A DNA stretch of 54,043 nucleotides from NCBI RefSeq assembly GCF_002937115.1, contig NZ_NHRY01000248.1:1-54043 (forward strand), read 5' to 3'. The notes under the pieces are model-generated. The model was not told where the DNA came from, made no database searches, and worked only from the letters and a program-made list of their open reading frames with translations. How positions within the stretch are numbered: position 1 is the stretch's first letter; each line of letters begins with the position of its first letter. Shown here piece after piece: positions 1-8,685 of the stretch. Origin of the DNA: Rhodopila globiformis (lineage in GTDB: Bacteria; Pseudomonadota; Alphaproteobacteria; Acetobacterales; Acetobacteraceae). A program made the position numbers and the translations under genes.

Positions 1-2
1 AG

Positions 3-125
3 CCATCGCTGCCTGAGATCCGCCGTGCCATCATCGCCAAGCTGTTCGCTCCGCCTGCGATTCCTTATCGTTGCCCCCACTGCCACAGGCGGATTCGGCA
101 ACACGCTTCCAAAGTGCCAAAGTAG
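3..125 (+). CDS. C-terminal tail of an unrecognised protein (partial, cut by window edge)
   Basis: An open frame runs in from the left edge and stops with TAG. It encodes about 40 residues: LPEIRRAIIAKL, then a CPHCH element, then a basic tail. The LPEIRR-like start resembles the C-terminal end of some IS transposases, and the gene just downstream is 5'-truncated, which would fit an insertion event. This is a weak resemblance only; the bulk of the protein lies outside the window. Confidence 0.3.
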   Translation, partial: PSLPEIRRAIIAKLFAPPAIPYRCPHCHRRIRQHASKVPK

Positions 126-210
126 TGCTAAGGATTCTTTGCGCCGAGTGGCAGGCGTTTGACCGTCTCCCTAGTAACGTACGATTTTGGACAGATCGTG
201 CAGTGACCCC

Positions 211-329
211 ATGTTCACCGCCTCGGCCACCGAGGGCGTCTATCAGTCCGGCACGTTCACCACGCACGTCTATACCGACGCCTACGCCAACGGCACACAG
301 GACGGCAGCGAAGCCGGCCCAACAAGGTC
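211..329 (+). pseudogene. Frameshifted N-terminal piece of the surface protein (SdrD-B-like repeat)
   Basis: From an ATG the frame reads GVYQSGTFTTHVYTDAYANG followed by TQDGSEAG, the calcium-binding start of an SdrD B-like domain. It then loses sense at about 318-322. The following strands of the same domain (KVIVKLEDANG, then FAGLVFGSHQVAVVAP) continue in another frame, so one indel near position 320 splits the domain. No signal peptide precedes it: a TAA in this frame lies at 175-177. The true 5' end therefore seems lost or displaced. Confidence 0.45.
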
Positions 330-359
330 ATCGTCAAGCTCGAGGACGCCAACGGCCAA

Positions 360-2855
360 TTGCTGCAGACCACCACCACCACCAGCACCAGCAGCGCCAC
401 CAACCCCGGCACCATCACCTTCGCCGGCCTCGTCTTCGGCAGCCACCAGGTCGCCGTCGTCGCCCCGGCGGGCGGCGTGATGACCGAGCACACCAACACC
501 AACACGGTGAACACCCTGCTCTCCGGCGGCACCGCCAGCGCCATCGAGGACGTTTACGCCTCGCCCGGCGACCTCACGGTCATCAAGCTGCCGAGCCAGG
601 TCGAGGTCGGAACCTGTGGCCAGGTCACCTACACCTACGACGTCACCAACACCGGCACCACCGCGCTGGCCAACGTGCAGATCTCCGACAACATCGGCAC
701 GGCCGCCAGCCCGGACCTCATCACGCCGACCGCGGTCACCTCGTGCGGCTACAATGTCGGCGACACCAACCACAACGGCGTGCTCGACGCCGGCGAAACC
801 TGGCAGTTCACCAACACGATCAACGAGGCCGGCTCGCTGACCGGCGGCAAGAGCGCGCAATGCAGGACGCTCAGCGGCGGCAACCTGGGCAGCGGCTGCA
901 CGGCCTGGCTGAACAGCAGCTTCACGCCGACATCGTGCGAGGATGGGACGAGCTACACGTTCCAGAACGTCACCTGCACGATCAGCGGTCCGGGTTGCTC
1001 CACCCAGACGATCCAGGTGCCCAACGCCGTCGTGACGTTCTCCAGCCGGTGCACGACGCCCACCACGACCTACGACTCGACGCAGAACTGCTGGGTGACG
1101 ACGCTGCCGGCCGGCAGCAACCCCGGCAACGTGTTCCTGAGCGGGCTGCCGTTCGAAATTCCGTCCGGCTGCAACCTGTCGGGGGCCACGGTCACCTGGA
1201 ACATCGGCCAGAGCTCCAACAACTGCGGCGCCGGCAGCGTGTCGTGGCAGACCGGCTGCTCGGGCTACAGCGGCTTCTCCTCGTCCTGCCTGTCCGACCT
1301 CAACCAGATTGCCGTCAAGGTCTGCGACGCCATCAACAGCTACGGCAACACCGGCTGCGGCAGCTGGAGCAGCGGCAACTGGACCTATGCCCTGGGCTTC
1401 GGTTGCGCCGGCACGCCGGGCACGCAGTATGATGGCTGGAACTGGTCGGGCGGCACGTGCGGCAACGGCAGCGGCAGCGGCTCGGCCTGCCAGGGCCAGC
1501 TGGCCGACAGCTCCGAGGCCGATACCGTGACGGTGACCGCCTCGGCGTTGGGCCAGGGCTTCTCGCTCGGCGACGCGGCCAACTACGGCATCATCGCGTT
1601 CGACCCGGGCAGCTTCCAGGCATCAGGCAACGACCCGATCACCGGCAATGTCGGCATCGGCAATACCGCCTCCTTCTGGTCATGGTGGTCGTGGTGGGGG
1701 TCAACGGTCTCGCTCGGCGGCGACAAGATCACCGGCCAGCTGGTGACCACCGGCAGCGCACCGTGCGCCACCGGCGGCAGCGTGACCGGCGGCGTCAGCG
1801 GCAACAGCAGCACGCTGTCCGCCGACATCGCGGCGCTGGCCAGACTGTCCAGCACCCTGGGCCAGGAGACAGGGGCGAAGATCGCGCTGACCTCCGGCAT
1901 GACGATCAATGCCACGTCCGGCAAGCTCGACAGTTCCGGGAACTATGTCTTCACAGTAACGCAGTGGGCGAACAACATCACCATCGCCGGTGACGGCACC
2001 CACAACGTCGTGCTGAACGTTGCCTCCGGCGTGACGCCGGTGCTGGACAACGTGACGCTGACCGGGGGACTGACCGCCAACGAGGTGCTGTTTAACGACC
2101 AGAACTGCAGCACGATCAAGGGCGCCGCCGGCACGACGTTCAATGCGACGATGCTGGCGCCGAACGCGACGTTCGCCGTCAATGGCGTGACGGTGAACGG
2201 GCACCTGTACGGCGGAGCCGACGGGCAGACCTTTGCGCTGTCCTGCGGCGCCACGGTCAACACGCCGGCCAGCACCACGACCACGACGCCGGCGGCCGCC
2301 ACGGTCAGCGTTACCGACTCGAAAGAGGTGCAGGTGCCGGGGTCGAACAGCTGCATCTCGGTCAATGGCTGCGCGCCGACGGGCAGCCTCTCCGCGCTGT
2401 ATGGAACCGCGGAGAAGCTGGAGTCCACCTACAGCGCCGGCAACACGGTGTCGCTCAAGCAGATCCAGGCCGGGATGGCGAGCGTCAGCGGCAGCAACGG
2501 CAACCAGATGGCGTTCATCGAGATCAGCAACAGCGCCAACCCGTTCGCGTCGAACGCCAGCATCTACTTCGAGGGGGACGTCACCAGCGGCGAGAAGATC
2601 TTTGCCGACGCGACGCTCAACCAGCTGACCAACACACCGGTGGCGGCGCGCAACAATCACTTCAGCATGACGGCGGGCGCCGACATCTATGCCTACGTGT
2701 TCAACAGCCAGAGCGACTTCCTCGCCCACGCATCGCCACTGCAGACGATGGTCTATAACACCAGCGGCAGCCAAGCCATGCATCTGGGGGACCGGATCGG
2801 CAGCCTCACGCTGGCTGGGTATGTCGGCACCACGGGAGGATACCTCGTGTCGTAA
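360..2855 (+). CDS. Large extracellular protein with DUF11-like and ice-binding-like domains (5' end damaged)
   Basis: The remaining long frame encodes about 831 residues; its coding sense begins earlier, near 321, after a frameshift. Visible parts in order are: the end of an SdrD-B-like domain (to about residue 40); a DUF11-like immunoglobulin fold (about 84-160) containing a calcium-loop-like DTNHNGVLDAGE; a Cys/Ser/Gly-rich stretch (165-395); and a region starting SLGDAANYGIIAF (about 401-635). That last region resembles DUF3494 ice-binding or choice-of-anchor A folds, with an unusual Trp/Ser cluster (FWSWWSWWGS). A C-terminal domain of about 140 residues ends the protein. No sorting signal or transmembrane segment is visible. 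The family suggests an exported adhesin or matrix protein, but without an N-terminal signal peptide it is probably not functional as read. Domain names are by eye. Confidence 0.6.
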   Translation: MLQTTTTTSTSSATNPGTITFAGLVFGSHQVAVVAPAGGVMTEHTNTNTVNTLLSGGTASAIEDVYASPGDLTVIKLPSQVEVGTCGQVTYTYDVTNTGTTALANVQISDNIGTAASPDLITPTAVTSCGYNVGDTNHNGVLDAGETWQFTNTINEAGSLTGGKSAQCRTLSGGNLGSGCTAWLNSSFTPTSCEDGTSYTFQNVTCTISGPGCSTQTIQVPNAVVTFSSRCTTPTTTYDSTQNCWVTTLPAGSNPGNVFLSGLPFEIPSGCNLSGATVTWNIGQSSNNCGAGSVSWQTGCSGYSGFSSSCLSDLNQIAVKVCDAINSYGNTGCGSWSSGNWTYALGFGCAGTPGTQYDGWNWSGGTCGNGSGSGSACQGQLADSSEADTVTVTASALGQGFSLGDAANYGIIAFDPGSFQASGNDPITGNVGIGNTASFWSWWSWWGSTVSLGGDKITGQLVTTGSAPCATGGSVTGGVSGNSSTLSADIAALARLSSTLGQETGAKIALTSGMTINATSGKLDSSGNYVFTVTQWANNITIAGDGTHNVVLNVASGVTPVLDNVTLTGGLTANEVLFNDQNCSTIKGAAGTTFNATMLAPNATFAVNGVTVNGHLYGGADGQTFALSCGATVNTPASTTTTTPAAATVSVTDSKEVQVPGSNSCISVNGCAPTGSLSALYGTAEKLESTYSAGNTVSLKQIQAGMASVSGSNGNQMAFIEISNSANPFASNASIYFEGDVTSGEKIFADATLNQLTNTPVAARNNHFSMTAGADIYAYVFNSQSDFLAHASPLQTMVYNTSGSQAMHLGDRIGSLTLAGYVGTTGGYLVS

Positions 2856-3168
2856 CCGCTGAAGCGATGCCGGGCTGGCCCGGACGCTGCGTTCATCACA
2901 CTGAACGGGGCTCTGGGCCGGTCGCGGAACAGACCCGTTTTCCTGTGGAATCGCGGTATTGCGTTGGTCTTGCGCCGCCGCCCGCCAACCCGGTGGGCGG
3001 CCTGCGTTAACAGCATCCCGGATGACCCGGGCAGAGGTTTCGCCCGGTGGGGCAGCTGGCGGCCGGGGTGGCGGAGACGCTTTCATGACCCCGTTGAACC
3101 GGCGGCTGGTTACAGTCCGGACTGGACAGCATGTGACTATCAATGCATGAGTCGCTACATTGGCGGCC
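2856..3168. other. Intergenic region with no recognised element
   Basis: These 313 bases between the surface protein and the Nudix gene are GC-rich. I see no gene, clear promoter or terminator in them. Confidence 0.5.
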
Positions 3169-3645
3169 ATGACGAAGAAGTTCCGCGACGCAAAGCAGTT
3201 TGCCGCCTTGCCCTGGTGCATCGGGGACGGCGGCCTTCGGCAGGTCATGCTGCTGACCTCTCGCGAGACCGGACGGTGGGTCATTCCAAAAGGCTGGCCA
3301 ATGAAAGGCCGCAAGCCAGCCGAGGTTGCCAGCCAGGAAGCCTATGAAGAGGCGGGCCTGGTCGGGCACGTCATCGGCAAGCAGCCGATTGGCAGCTACC
3401 ATTACGACAAGCAGCTCGCCAAGGCTTCGGTGCTGTGCGAGGTGCGGGTCTTCCTGTTCCGCGTTGAACGGCTGCTTGACGACTGGCCGGAGAAGGGCCA
3501 GCGCGAGCGGCAATGGTTCAATGCCGGCGAGGCAGCGAAACTTGTCCATGAAGGCGGCCTGGCGGAGATCATTCATCGCTTTGCCGGCGCCTCGGTGCGT
3601 TTTGTCAGGCTGTCGGGATCAAGGGCGAAGCCGCATCTGCCATGA
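3169..3645 (+). CDS. Nudix hydrolase
   Basis: This predicted cytosolic hydrolase of 158 residues cleaves a nucleoside diphosphate linked to another moiety; the substrate cannot be read from sequence. The Nudix box is visible as GRKPAEVASQEAYEEAGL, preceded by WVIPKGWPMKG, which resembles the diphosphoinositol-polyphosphate/diadenosine-type subgroup. The usual REU arginine is replaced (QEAYEEAG), but the metal-binding glutamates remain. I chose ATG 3169 over the in-frame TTG nine bases upstream; neither has a strong Shine-Dalgarno sequence. The gene stands alone. Confidence 0.85.
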   Translation: MTKKFRDAKQFAALPWCIGDGGLRQVMLLTSRETGRWVIPKGWPMKGRKPAEVASQEAYEEAGLVGHVIGKQPIGSYHYDKQLAKASVLCEVRVFLFRVERLLDDWPEKGQRERQWFNAGEAAKLVHEGGLAEIIHRFAGASVRFVRLSGSRAKPHLP

Positions 3646-3926
3646 CCCGCCGCCCTGTGGCCAGGATGGCGCAAGCCCCGGCCCGTGGTGGTGAAGGCTT
3701 GCCGCCGCCGACCGCTGACCCTCCGCCACCGCCGGGCGCCTCGTACCGATCCTCCACAGACGGTCGCGAGCACTCCGGTGCAGATCCCGGGAGGGCACCG
3801 GCGGCCCGGCGGACAGCAGCGCCCCGATGTTCCGCCGCCCCCGGCATGCCCGGCCCGGTGAATGAACTGCCAACGGGCTCCGCACGCCGCAGCCCAGGGA
3901 TCAGTGGAAACGCCCTGCTCGTGCGC

Positions 3927-4094
3927 CTATTGAGTTCTAGAGCTGCTGCCGCTGTCTGTACCCATCGCGCCCATGCCCCCCGCGCCGGTGCCGACGCCGG
4001 TCGGGTTCATGCCGGCGGCCGAGGTGCCGCCGTGCGAACCAACCGCCGCGCACGCGGAAAGCAGCAGCAACGCGACCAGGGCGAGTGCCTTCAT
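3927..4094 (-). CDS. Small lipoprotein
   Basis: This is a 55-residue protein starting MKALALVALLLLSACAAVG. It has a short basic start, a hydrophobic core and the lipobox LSAC, so signal peptidase II would leave a lipid-anchored Cys. The mature part is Gly/Thr/Ser-rich with no recognisable domain. The start at 4094 is preferred because AAGGA lies seven bases upstream; an in-frame ATG six bases earlier is too close to it. The function is unknown. Confidence 0.65.
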   Translation of the reverse strand: MKALALVALLLLSACAAVGSHGGTSAAGMNPTGVGTGAGGMGAMGTDSGSSSRTQ

Positions 4095-4378
4095 GACCAT
4101 ATCCTTCGCTTTCGTGACGCCGCGAGAACGGCGGAGTCCGCGACGGGTTTCGCCCTCCGCCGGTGCGGCGGCATCACAGCACTGCCAGATTATTAAAGGG
4201 TAGGCACGATAAAGTCCGCGACGTTGCGTGACGGCCCACGCCGACACTGCCAGTACCGAGACGACGTGGCCGGATGGGCTCGGCTCACGACGGAATGAGA
4301 ACCCGTCGGCGAGGGCGGCGGATCCTGCCGGCGCAGCAAGATGGCGATTCCGTTGCGGGGGGCGCTGTTATGGGCGTA

Positions 4379-4454
4379 TGGCGTCCCGTAGGGGATTCGA
4401 ACCCCTGTTGGTGCCGTGAGAGGGCACTGTCCTGGGCCTCTAGACGAACGGGAC
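4379..4454 (-). tRNA. tRNA-Glu (anticodon CTC)
   Basis: Read on the minus strand the gene begins GTCCCGTTCGTCTAG and ends with an encoded CCA. The anticodon stem GTGCC/GGCAC encloses the loop CTCTCAC, giving anticodon CTC for GAG codons. The T-arm holds GGTTCGAATCC and the acceptor stem GTCCCGT pairs with ACGGGAC. The length is 76 with CCA. Confidence 0.95.
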
Positions 4455-4470
4455 ATCGGCCAAGGCGCGC

Positions 4471-4499
4471 CTTCTAACCCGGAACCGCGCGAACCTCAA
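4471..4499 (-). promoter_or_regulatory. Candidate sigma-70 promoter of tRNA-Glu
   Basis: On the minus strand TTGAGG (4499-4494) is followed after 17 bases by TAGAAG (4476-4471). A GC-rich discriminator and the tRNA follow. A GC-rich discriminator is typical of stringently controlled stable-RNA promoters. Confidence 0.45.
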
Positions 4500-4510
4500 G
4501 CACCTGAATG

Positions 4511-4804
4511 CTAATGCGCGAGAGAAATCCGTCCCCGCACCGCCCCCGTATTCGGATCGACCAGCAGCACCCGATCAGCCCCACCCCCCTGCACCTGCAC
4601 CGCCAGCCGATCGGCCAGGGCGGCGATGCCGGCGATGCGCGAGCCCGGCGGCTCCGCCAGCACCGCGGTGACCACCGCCGGCACTGTGGCGCTGCCGGTG
4701 TGGCCCCCGCGCAGCGCCAGCAAGGTGACCAGCGCCGCCGTGCCGCCGACGATCAGCACGCCCATGACCACGACCGCGACTTTCAAAAAACCCAGACCCG
4801 GCAC
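4511..4804 (-). CDS. DUF6476-like single-pass membrane protein
   Basis: This is a protein of about 97 residues. It has one N-terminal transmembrane helix (KVAVVVMGVLIVGGTAALVT) and a periplasmic-type tail ending DRVLLVDPNTGAVRGRISLAH. This layout matches the small alphaproteobacterial DUF6476 family, whose function is unknown. The GTG start is chosen because GGAGGT lies about five bases upstream. It is divergent from rluD, with about 60 bases between starts, so the two must share a regulatory region that overlaps the beginnings of both. Confidence 0.65.
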   Translation of the reverse strand: MPGLGFLKVAVVVMGVLIVGGTAALVTLLALRGGHTGSATVPAVVTAVLAEPPGSRIAGIAALADRLAVQVQGGGADRVLLVDPNTGAVRGRISLAH

Positions 4805-4864
4805 CCTGACCTCCACGCAACCCGCGTTCCCAAGCACGACGATCGGCGGTATCCCACGCGCCGC

Positions 4865-5863
4865 ATGACAGCCAGCAGCCAACCGGCATCCGGGCCGTTC
4901 CGCGTCACCGCCACCGCGGCGCACGCCGGCCAGCGAGTCGACCGCTTCATCGCCGAGGCCATCGGCACGATGTCCCGCTCCCGCGTCAAGACGCTGATTG
5001 ACGAATCGCGCCTGCGCAGCGACCAGGGCCTGGTGACCCAGCCGGCCGAGCCGGTGCGGGCGGGCGGCATCTATATCCTGGACATCCCGCCACCGCTGCC
5101 GGCAACGCCGCAACCGCAGGACATTCCGTTCACCGTCCTCTACGAAGACGACGACCTGATCGTGCTCGACAAGCCGGCCGGGCTGGTGGTGCACCCGGCG
5201 CCCGGCAACCAGGACGGCACGCTGGTCAACGCGCTGCTGGCGCATTGCGGCCCCGGCTTCATCGGCATCGGCGCCGAGCGGCGGCCCGGCATCGTGCACC
5301 GGCTCGACAAGGACACCTCCGGCGTCATGGTCGTCGCCAAGACCCAGCTGGCCAACGACGTGCTGACCAACGCCTTCGCGACCCGTGACCTCGAGCGGTC
5401 CTATGTCGCGCTGTGCTGGGGCTTGCCCATCCCACCCGGCGGCGAGATCGAGGGCGCGATTGGCCGGGACAAGCGGGACCGCAAGCGGATGGCGCTCGTC
5501 GCGCACGGCGGCAAGCCGGCACTGACCCGCTACCGCACGCTGCGCGCCTGGGGGACAAGCCTGGCGTTGCTGGAATGCCGGCTGGCGACCGGGCGGACGC
5601 ACCAGATCCGCGTTCACCTTTCCGCGAGCGGCCATCCGGTCGTCGGCGACCCGCTCTATATCCGCCGGGTGCCGGCGGCGGCGAAGACCGTGCCGCAACC
5701 GCTCCGCGGGGAGCTTCTCGACTTTCCGCGACAGGCGTTGCATGCCGCAAGCCTGGGATTTGCGCACCCGCGGACAGGCGCGACGCTCAGCTTCCAGGCG
5801 GCGATTCCCGATGACATGGCAGCGTTGATCAACCACATCGATCGCGACCTAACCGCCTGTTAA
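4865..5863 (+). CDS. rluD: RluD-family 23S rRNA pseudouridine synthase
   Basis: This is a 332-residue RluA/RluD-family enzyme that isomerises uridines in 23S rRNA (helix 69 in E. coli RluD). An S4-like RNA-binding segment lies near residues 20-65. The catalytic motif HRLDKDTSG is at about 145-153 with the nucleophilic Asp at about 148. [20 protein letters not shown] is the conserved C-terminal signature. The length agrees with the family. It precedes rpoH on the same strand, separated by a strong promoter. Confidence 0.88.
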   Translation: MTASSQPASGPFRVTATAAHAGQRVDRFIAEAIGTMSRSRVKTLIDESRLRSDQGLVTQPAEPVRAGGIYILDIPPPLPATPQPQDIPFTVLYEDDDLIVLDKPAGLVVHPAPGNQDGTLVNALLAHCGPGFIGIGAERRPGIVHRLDKDTSGVMVVAKTQLANDVLTNAFATRDLERSYVALCWGLPIPPGGEIEGAIGRDKRDRKRMALVAHGGKPALTRYRTLRAWGTSLALLECRLATGRTHQIRVHLSASGHPVVGDPLYIRRVPAAAKTVPQPLRGELLDFPRQALHAASLGFAHPRTGATLSFQAAIPDDMAALINHIDRDLTAC

Positions 5864-5876
5864 CCTGCGATTAATA

Positions 5877-5905
5877 TTGACAGGACCATTTCAGTCCTGT
5901 ATACG
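5877..5905 (+). promoter_or_regulatory. Strong sigma-70-type promoter of rpoH with dyad in the spacer
   Basis: TTGACA at 5877-5882 is followed by a 17-base spacer and TATACG at 5900-5905. Inside it is a perfect 7-bp inverted repeat, ACAGGAC (5880-5886) and GTCCTGT (5894-5900), spaced by 7. It overlaps the -35 edge and touches the -10, which is the geometry of a repressor operator. It would give a leader of about 180 bases before rpoH. Confidence 0.65.
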
Positions 5906-6091
5906 ACGAACATCAGAGCGGGTGGATGCCCTGCCCTGCCGGGAACGTCCGGTCTCCTTGCTGCCGCCATGGGGCAGGTCTCCGGGACGTGAAAGTCCCT
6001 TCCTGCATCCGCCCTGTCACACAGACATTCATACCGTCATCCTTGCGCCGCCAGCGGGCAAGTCAAGCGGTTGACGAAAGGAACCTACAGC

Positions 6092-7006
6092 GTGGCCTCT
6101 GCCGTCCTCAATATCGCCCCCGAGGGCAACCTGTCGCGGTATCTCCAGGAGATCCGCAAATTCCCCATGCTGACACCCGAGGAGGAGCTGGCGCTCGCCC
6201 ACAAGTGGCGCGACACCCAGGATATGGATGCGGCGCATAAGCTTGTCACCTCCCATCTGCGCCTGGTCGCGAAAATAGCCATGGGCTACCGCGGATACGG
6301 CCTGCCGGTGGGCGAGCTGATCAGCGAAGGCAATGTCGGCATGATGCAGGCGGTCAAGCGCTTCGACCCCGACCGCGGCTTCCGGCTGGCGACCTACGCC
6401 ATGTGGTGGATCCGCGCGGCGATCCAGGAATACATCCTGCACTCCTGGTCGCTGGTAAAGATGGGCACCACCGCCGCCCAGAAGAAGCTGTTCTTCAACC
6501 TGCGCCGCCTGAAGGGCCAGATGCAGGCGATCGACGACGGCGACCTCCAGCCCGAGCAGGTGGCGAAGATCGCCCGCGTGCTCGACGTGCCGGAGCAGGA
6601 CGTCGTCAGCATGAACCGCCGCCTCGCCGCGCCGGACCACAGCCTGAACGCGCCGGTCCGCCAGGACAGCGAAGGCGAATGGCAGGACTGGCTGGTCGAC
6701 GAATCGGACAGCCAGGAAAGCGCGATCGCCGAGCGCGAGGAACTGACCGGCCGCAAGGCCCTGCTCAGCGGCGCGTTGAAGTCGCTGAACGAGCGCGAGC
6801 GGCACATCCTGATCGAGCGCCGGCTGAAGGACAACCCGACCACGCTCGAGGATCTCTCGCAACAGTACAACATCTCCCGCGAGCGGGTGCGGCAGATCGA
6901 GGTGCGGGCGTTCGAAAAGCTGCAGAAGGCGATGAAGGCCCAGATCGCCGAGCGCCGCCTCAACGCCGGCAAGACCCAGGGCGCGCTGGAACCCCAGAAC
7001 GCCTGA
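6092..7006 (+). CDS. rpoH: RNA polymerase sigma-32 factor RpoH
   Basis: This is a 304-residue heat-shock sigma factor. Region 2 is visible (LRLVAKIAMGYRGYG, then AVKRFDPDRGFRLATYAMWW). The RpoH box QKKLFFNLR lies at about 130-138. Region 4 ends with a helix-turn-helix around YNISRERVRQIE. GTG 6092 is taken as the start because AAAGGA lies about nine bases before it; an in-frame TTG at 6071 lacks a Shine-Dalgarno sequence. The gene is monocistronic, with its own promoter and terminator. The long leader might carry translational control, but I did not recognise a thermometer. Confidence 0.93.
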   Translation: MASAVLNIAPEGNLSRYLQEIRKFPMLTPEEELALAHKWRDTQDMDAAHKLVTSHLRLVAKIAMGYRGYGLPVGELISEGNVGMMQAVKRFDPDRGFRLATYAMWWIRAAIQEYILHSWSLVKMGTTAAQKKLFFNLRRLKGQMQAIDDGDLQPEQVAKIARVLDVPEQDVVSMNRRLAAPDHSLNAPVRQDSEGEWQDWLVDESDSQESAIAEREELTGRKALLSGALKSLNERERHILIERRLKDNPTTLEDLSQQYNISRERVRQIEVRAFEKLQKAMKAQIAERRLNAGKTQGALEPQNA

Positions 7007-7034
7007 TCCGAACGCCGCGGTCCCTGCGACCCAG

Positions 7035-7065
7035 CGCCGTCCTCACCGGGACGGCGTTTCTGTTT
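7035..7065 (+). terminator. Rho-independent terminator of rpoH
   Basis: CGCCGTCC (7035-7042) pairs perfectly with GGACGGCG (7049-7056) across a six-base loop, followed by TTTCTGTTT. It starts 29 bases past the rpoH stop. Confidence 0.75.
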
Positions 7066-7100
7066 GTGCCAGACCGAACGGCGCCGGGTCCGTTGCTTCT

Positions 7101-7219
7101 CCGTCATGGCCGGGCGTGTCCCCATACGCGTCAGGATGAAGCGACTGGTGGAGAGAGAAGACCTTGCTCCGCCCGTCGTCCTATTCTGATACGCATTGGG
7201 ACACGTCCGGCCATGACGG
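7101..7219. repeat. Palindromic intergenic repeat, long composite copy
   Basis: CCGTCATGGCCGGGCGTGTC at the left end is mirrored by GGGACACGTCCGGCCATGACGG at the right end. The inner part reads AGAGAGAAGACCTTGCTCCG. The right half recurs closely at about 42640-42705. It sits between rpoH and the convergent amidohydrolase gene. Confidence 0.7.
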
Positions 7220-7237
7220 AGAGAGAACGGCCGCCCC

Positions 7238-8119
7238 CTACCCGATCAGCCCGGGCGCCTGCTGCGTGATCGCGCCGATCAGCCCGGCAATCGCCTGTTC
7301 GATCCGGGCAAAATCGGCCGATCGCTCGATCAGCGTTTCATCCATGTACAGCCGCCGCGCCACCTCGACCTGCAGGGCGTGCACGCCATGCCCCGGACGG
7401 CCGTAATGCTTGGTGATATAGCCGCCGGCATAGGGGTCGTTGCGGCGCACCTGGAAGCCACGGGCTGACAGGAATGCCTCCACCGCCCGTGTCACCCGCG
7501 GGCTGCACGCCACGCCATGAAGGTCGCCCAGCACGAAATCCACCGCGCGCCCGCCAATCCGGCTGCCCGGCCCGCCCGACGGCATCGAGTGGCAGTCGAT
7601 CAGCAGGCAGTAGCCGAAGCGCGCCTTGATGTCCGCGATGATCCGCCGCAGCGCGTCATGGAACGGCAGCCAGTAGGTCTGGATGCGGCGCTCCGCCTCG
7701 GCGAAGGACAGCTTGGCGCCATAGATGGGCTCGCCCGACGCCACGACCTTGGCGATGGTGCCAAGCCCGGCGGTCACCCGCGGGCTCGTGGTGTTGACCC
7801 ATTCGGGCAGCGTATCGGCGAACATGCCGGGGTCGAGTTCCCACGGCTCGCGGTTGGCGTCGCAGAAGGCGCGCGGAAAATGCGCCGCCAGCAGCGTCGC
7901 GCCGTGCGCCGGCGCCGCGGCGAACAGTTCGTCGACGAAGCTGTCCTCGCTGCGGCGCAGGTTGGGCGAGCGCAGCCGCACGCCGGCCAGCAATTCAGCG
8001 GTATAACCGCGTCCCGAATGGGCCGAGGCAAACACGACGGGTGCGAACGGTGGTTCCGGCAGGGCGATGCGGAAAGGCCTGGGATCGAGAATTTCCGGCT
8101 GGGCTTCAAATCCGTCCAT
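7238..8119 (-). CDS. N-formylglutamate amidohydrolase family protein
   Basis: This is a 293-residue hydrolase of the HutG/N-formylglutamate amidohydrolase fold, a zinc amidohydrolase family acting in histidine degradation. Motifs include VVFASAHSGRGY near the start, DCHSMPSG with metal-type His/Asp, and NDPYAGGYITKHYGRP. ATG 8119 is preferred; a GTG at 8164 would add 15 residues without family resemblance. No other hut gene is nearby, so the physiological substrate is uncertain. Confidence 0.8.
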   Translation of the reverse strand: MDGFEAQPEILDPRPFRIALPEPPFAPVVFASAHSGRGYTAELLAGVRLRSPNLRRSEDSFVDELFAAAPAHGATLLAAHFPRAFCDANREPWELDPGMFADTLPEWVNTTSPRVTAGLGTIAKVVASGEPIYGAKLSFAEAERRIQTYWLPFHDALRRIIADIKARFGYCLLIDCHSMPSGGPGSRIGGRAVDFVLGDLHGVACSPRVTRAVEAFLSARGFQVRRNDPYAGGYITKHYGRPGHGVHALQVEVARRLYMDETLIERSADFARIEQAIAGLIGAITQQAPGLIG

Positions 8120-8214
8120 CCCGCCATCAAAGGCGGAGTGCCGACAAAAGTCACTACCTTTCACGGCCTTAGCGAACGCCGATACGATATTTAACGTTCA
8201 CGTCGTGGCCGGTT

Positions 8215-8685
8215 TCATGATCGCCGCGGAGTCTCGTCCAGCCCCCACTCCGCGATCAGCCGATCCCGCCGCGCCTCCAGCGTGGCACGCCGCACGCGCA
8301 CCCGATAGTCCGACAGGAGTTTCAGGCCAATCGGCAGGATCTGGGTCAGCAGCCACGCCAGCGCCGCCATGATCCAGACCAGCAGCACCTGCCGCGGCTG
8401 CGCCAGGGTGCCCATGCAGGCATGCAGCCCCTCGCAACGGAACCAGGCCTGGTCCAGCGGGCGCAGCGCCGCCGCCGCCTGGAACAGCAGCATGGCGCGC
8501 GCCAGGGCGTGGCCGGGGGTGGGGTCGAGCATGAAGGCGACCAGCCCCGGGGCCAGCAGGATTCCCGCCGGCACGGCGATATCCGGCGCCAGCGCGATCA
8601 GCCCGCCGCCGATGAGCCCGAGCAGCAGCACGACCAGCCCGCCGGCGAGGCGGCCAAGCCTTGTGCCGCCCCCGCCCGCGCTCAT
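8215..8685 (-). CDS. Small multi-pass membrane protein, partner of the pseudokinase
   Basis: This is a 156-residue protein with about four hydrophobic helices: two near the N-terminus (GGLVVLLLGLIGGGLIALAP, then ILLAPGLVAFML), one weaker around LARAMLLFQAAAAL, and one in VLLVWIMAALAWLLTQILPI. It ends in a basic, probably cytosolic, tail. The start ATG overlaps the stop of the upstream gene as ATGA, so the two are translationally coupled. I do not recognise the family. The coupling suggests both act in one membrane complex. Confidence 0.6.
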   Translation of the reverse strand: MSAGGGGTRLGRLAGGLVVLLLGLIGGGLIALAPDIAVPAGILLAPGLVAFMLDPTPGHALARAMLLFQAAAALRPLDQAWFRCEGLHACMGTLAQPRQVLLVWIMAALAWLLTQILPIGLKLLSDYRVRVRRATLEARRDRLIAEWGLDETPRRS

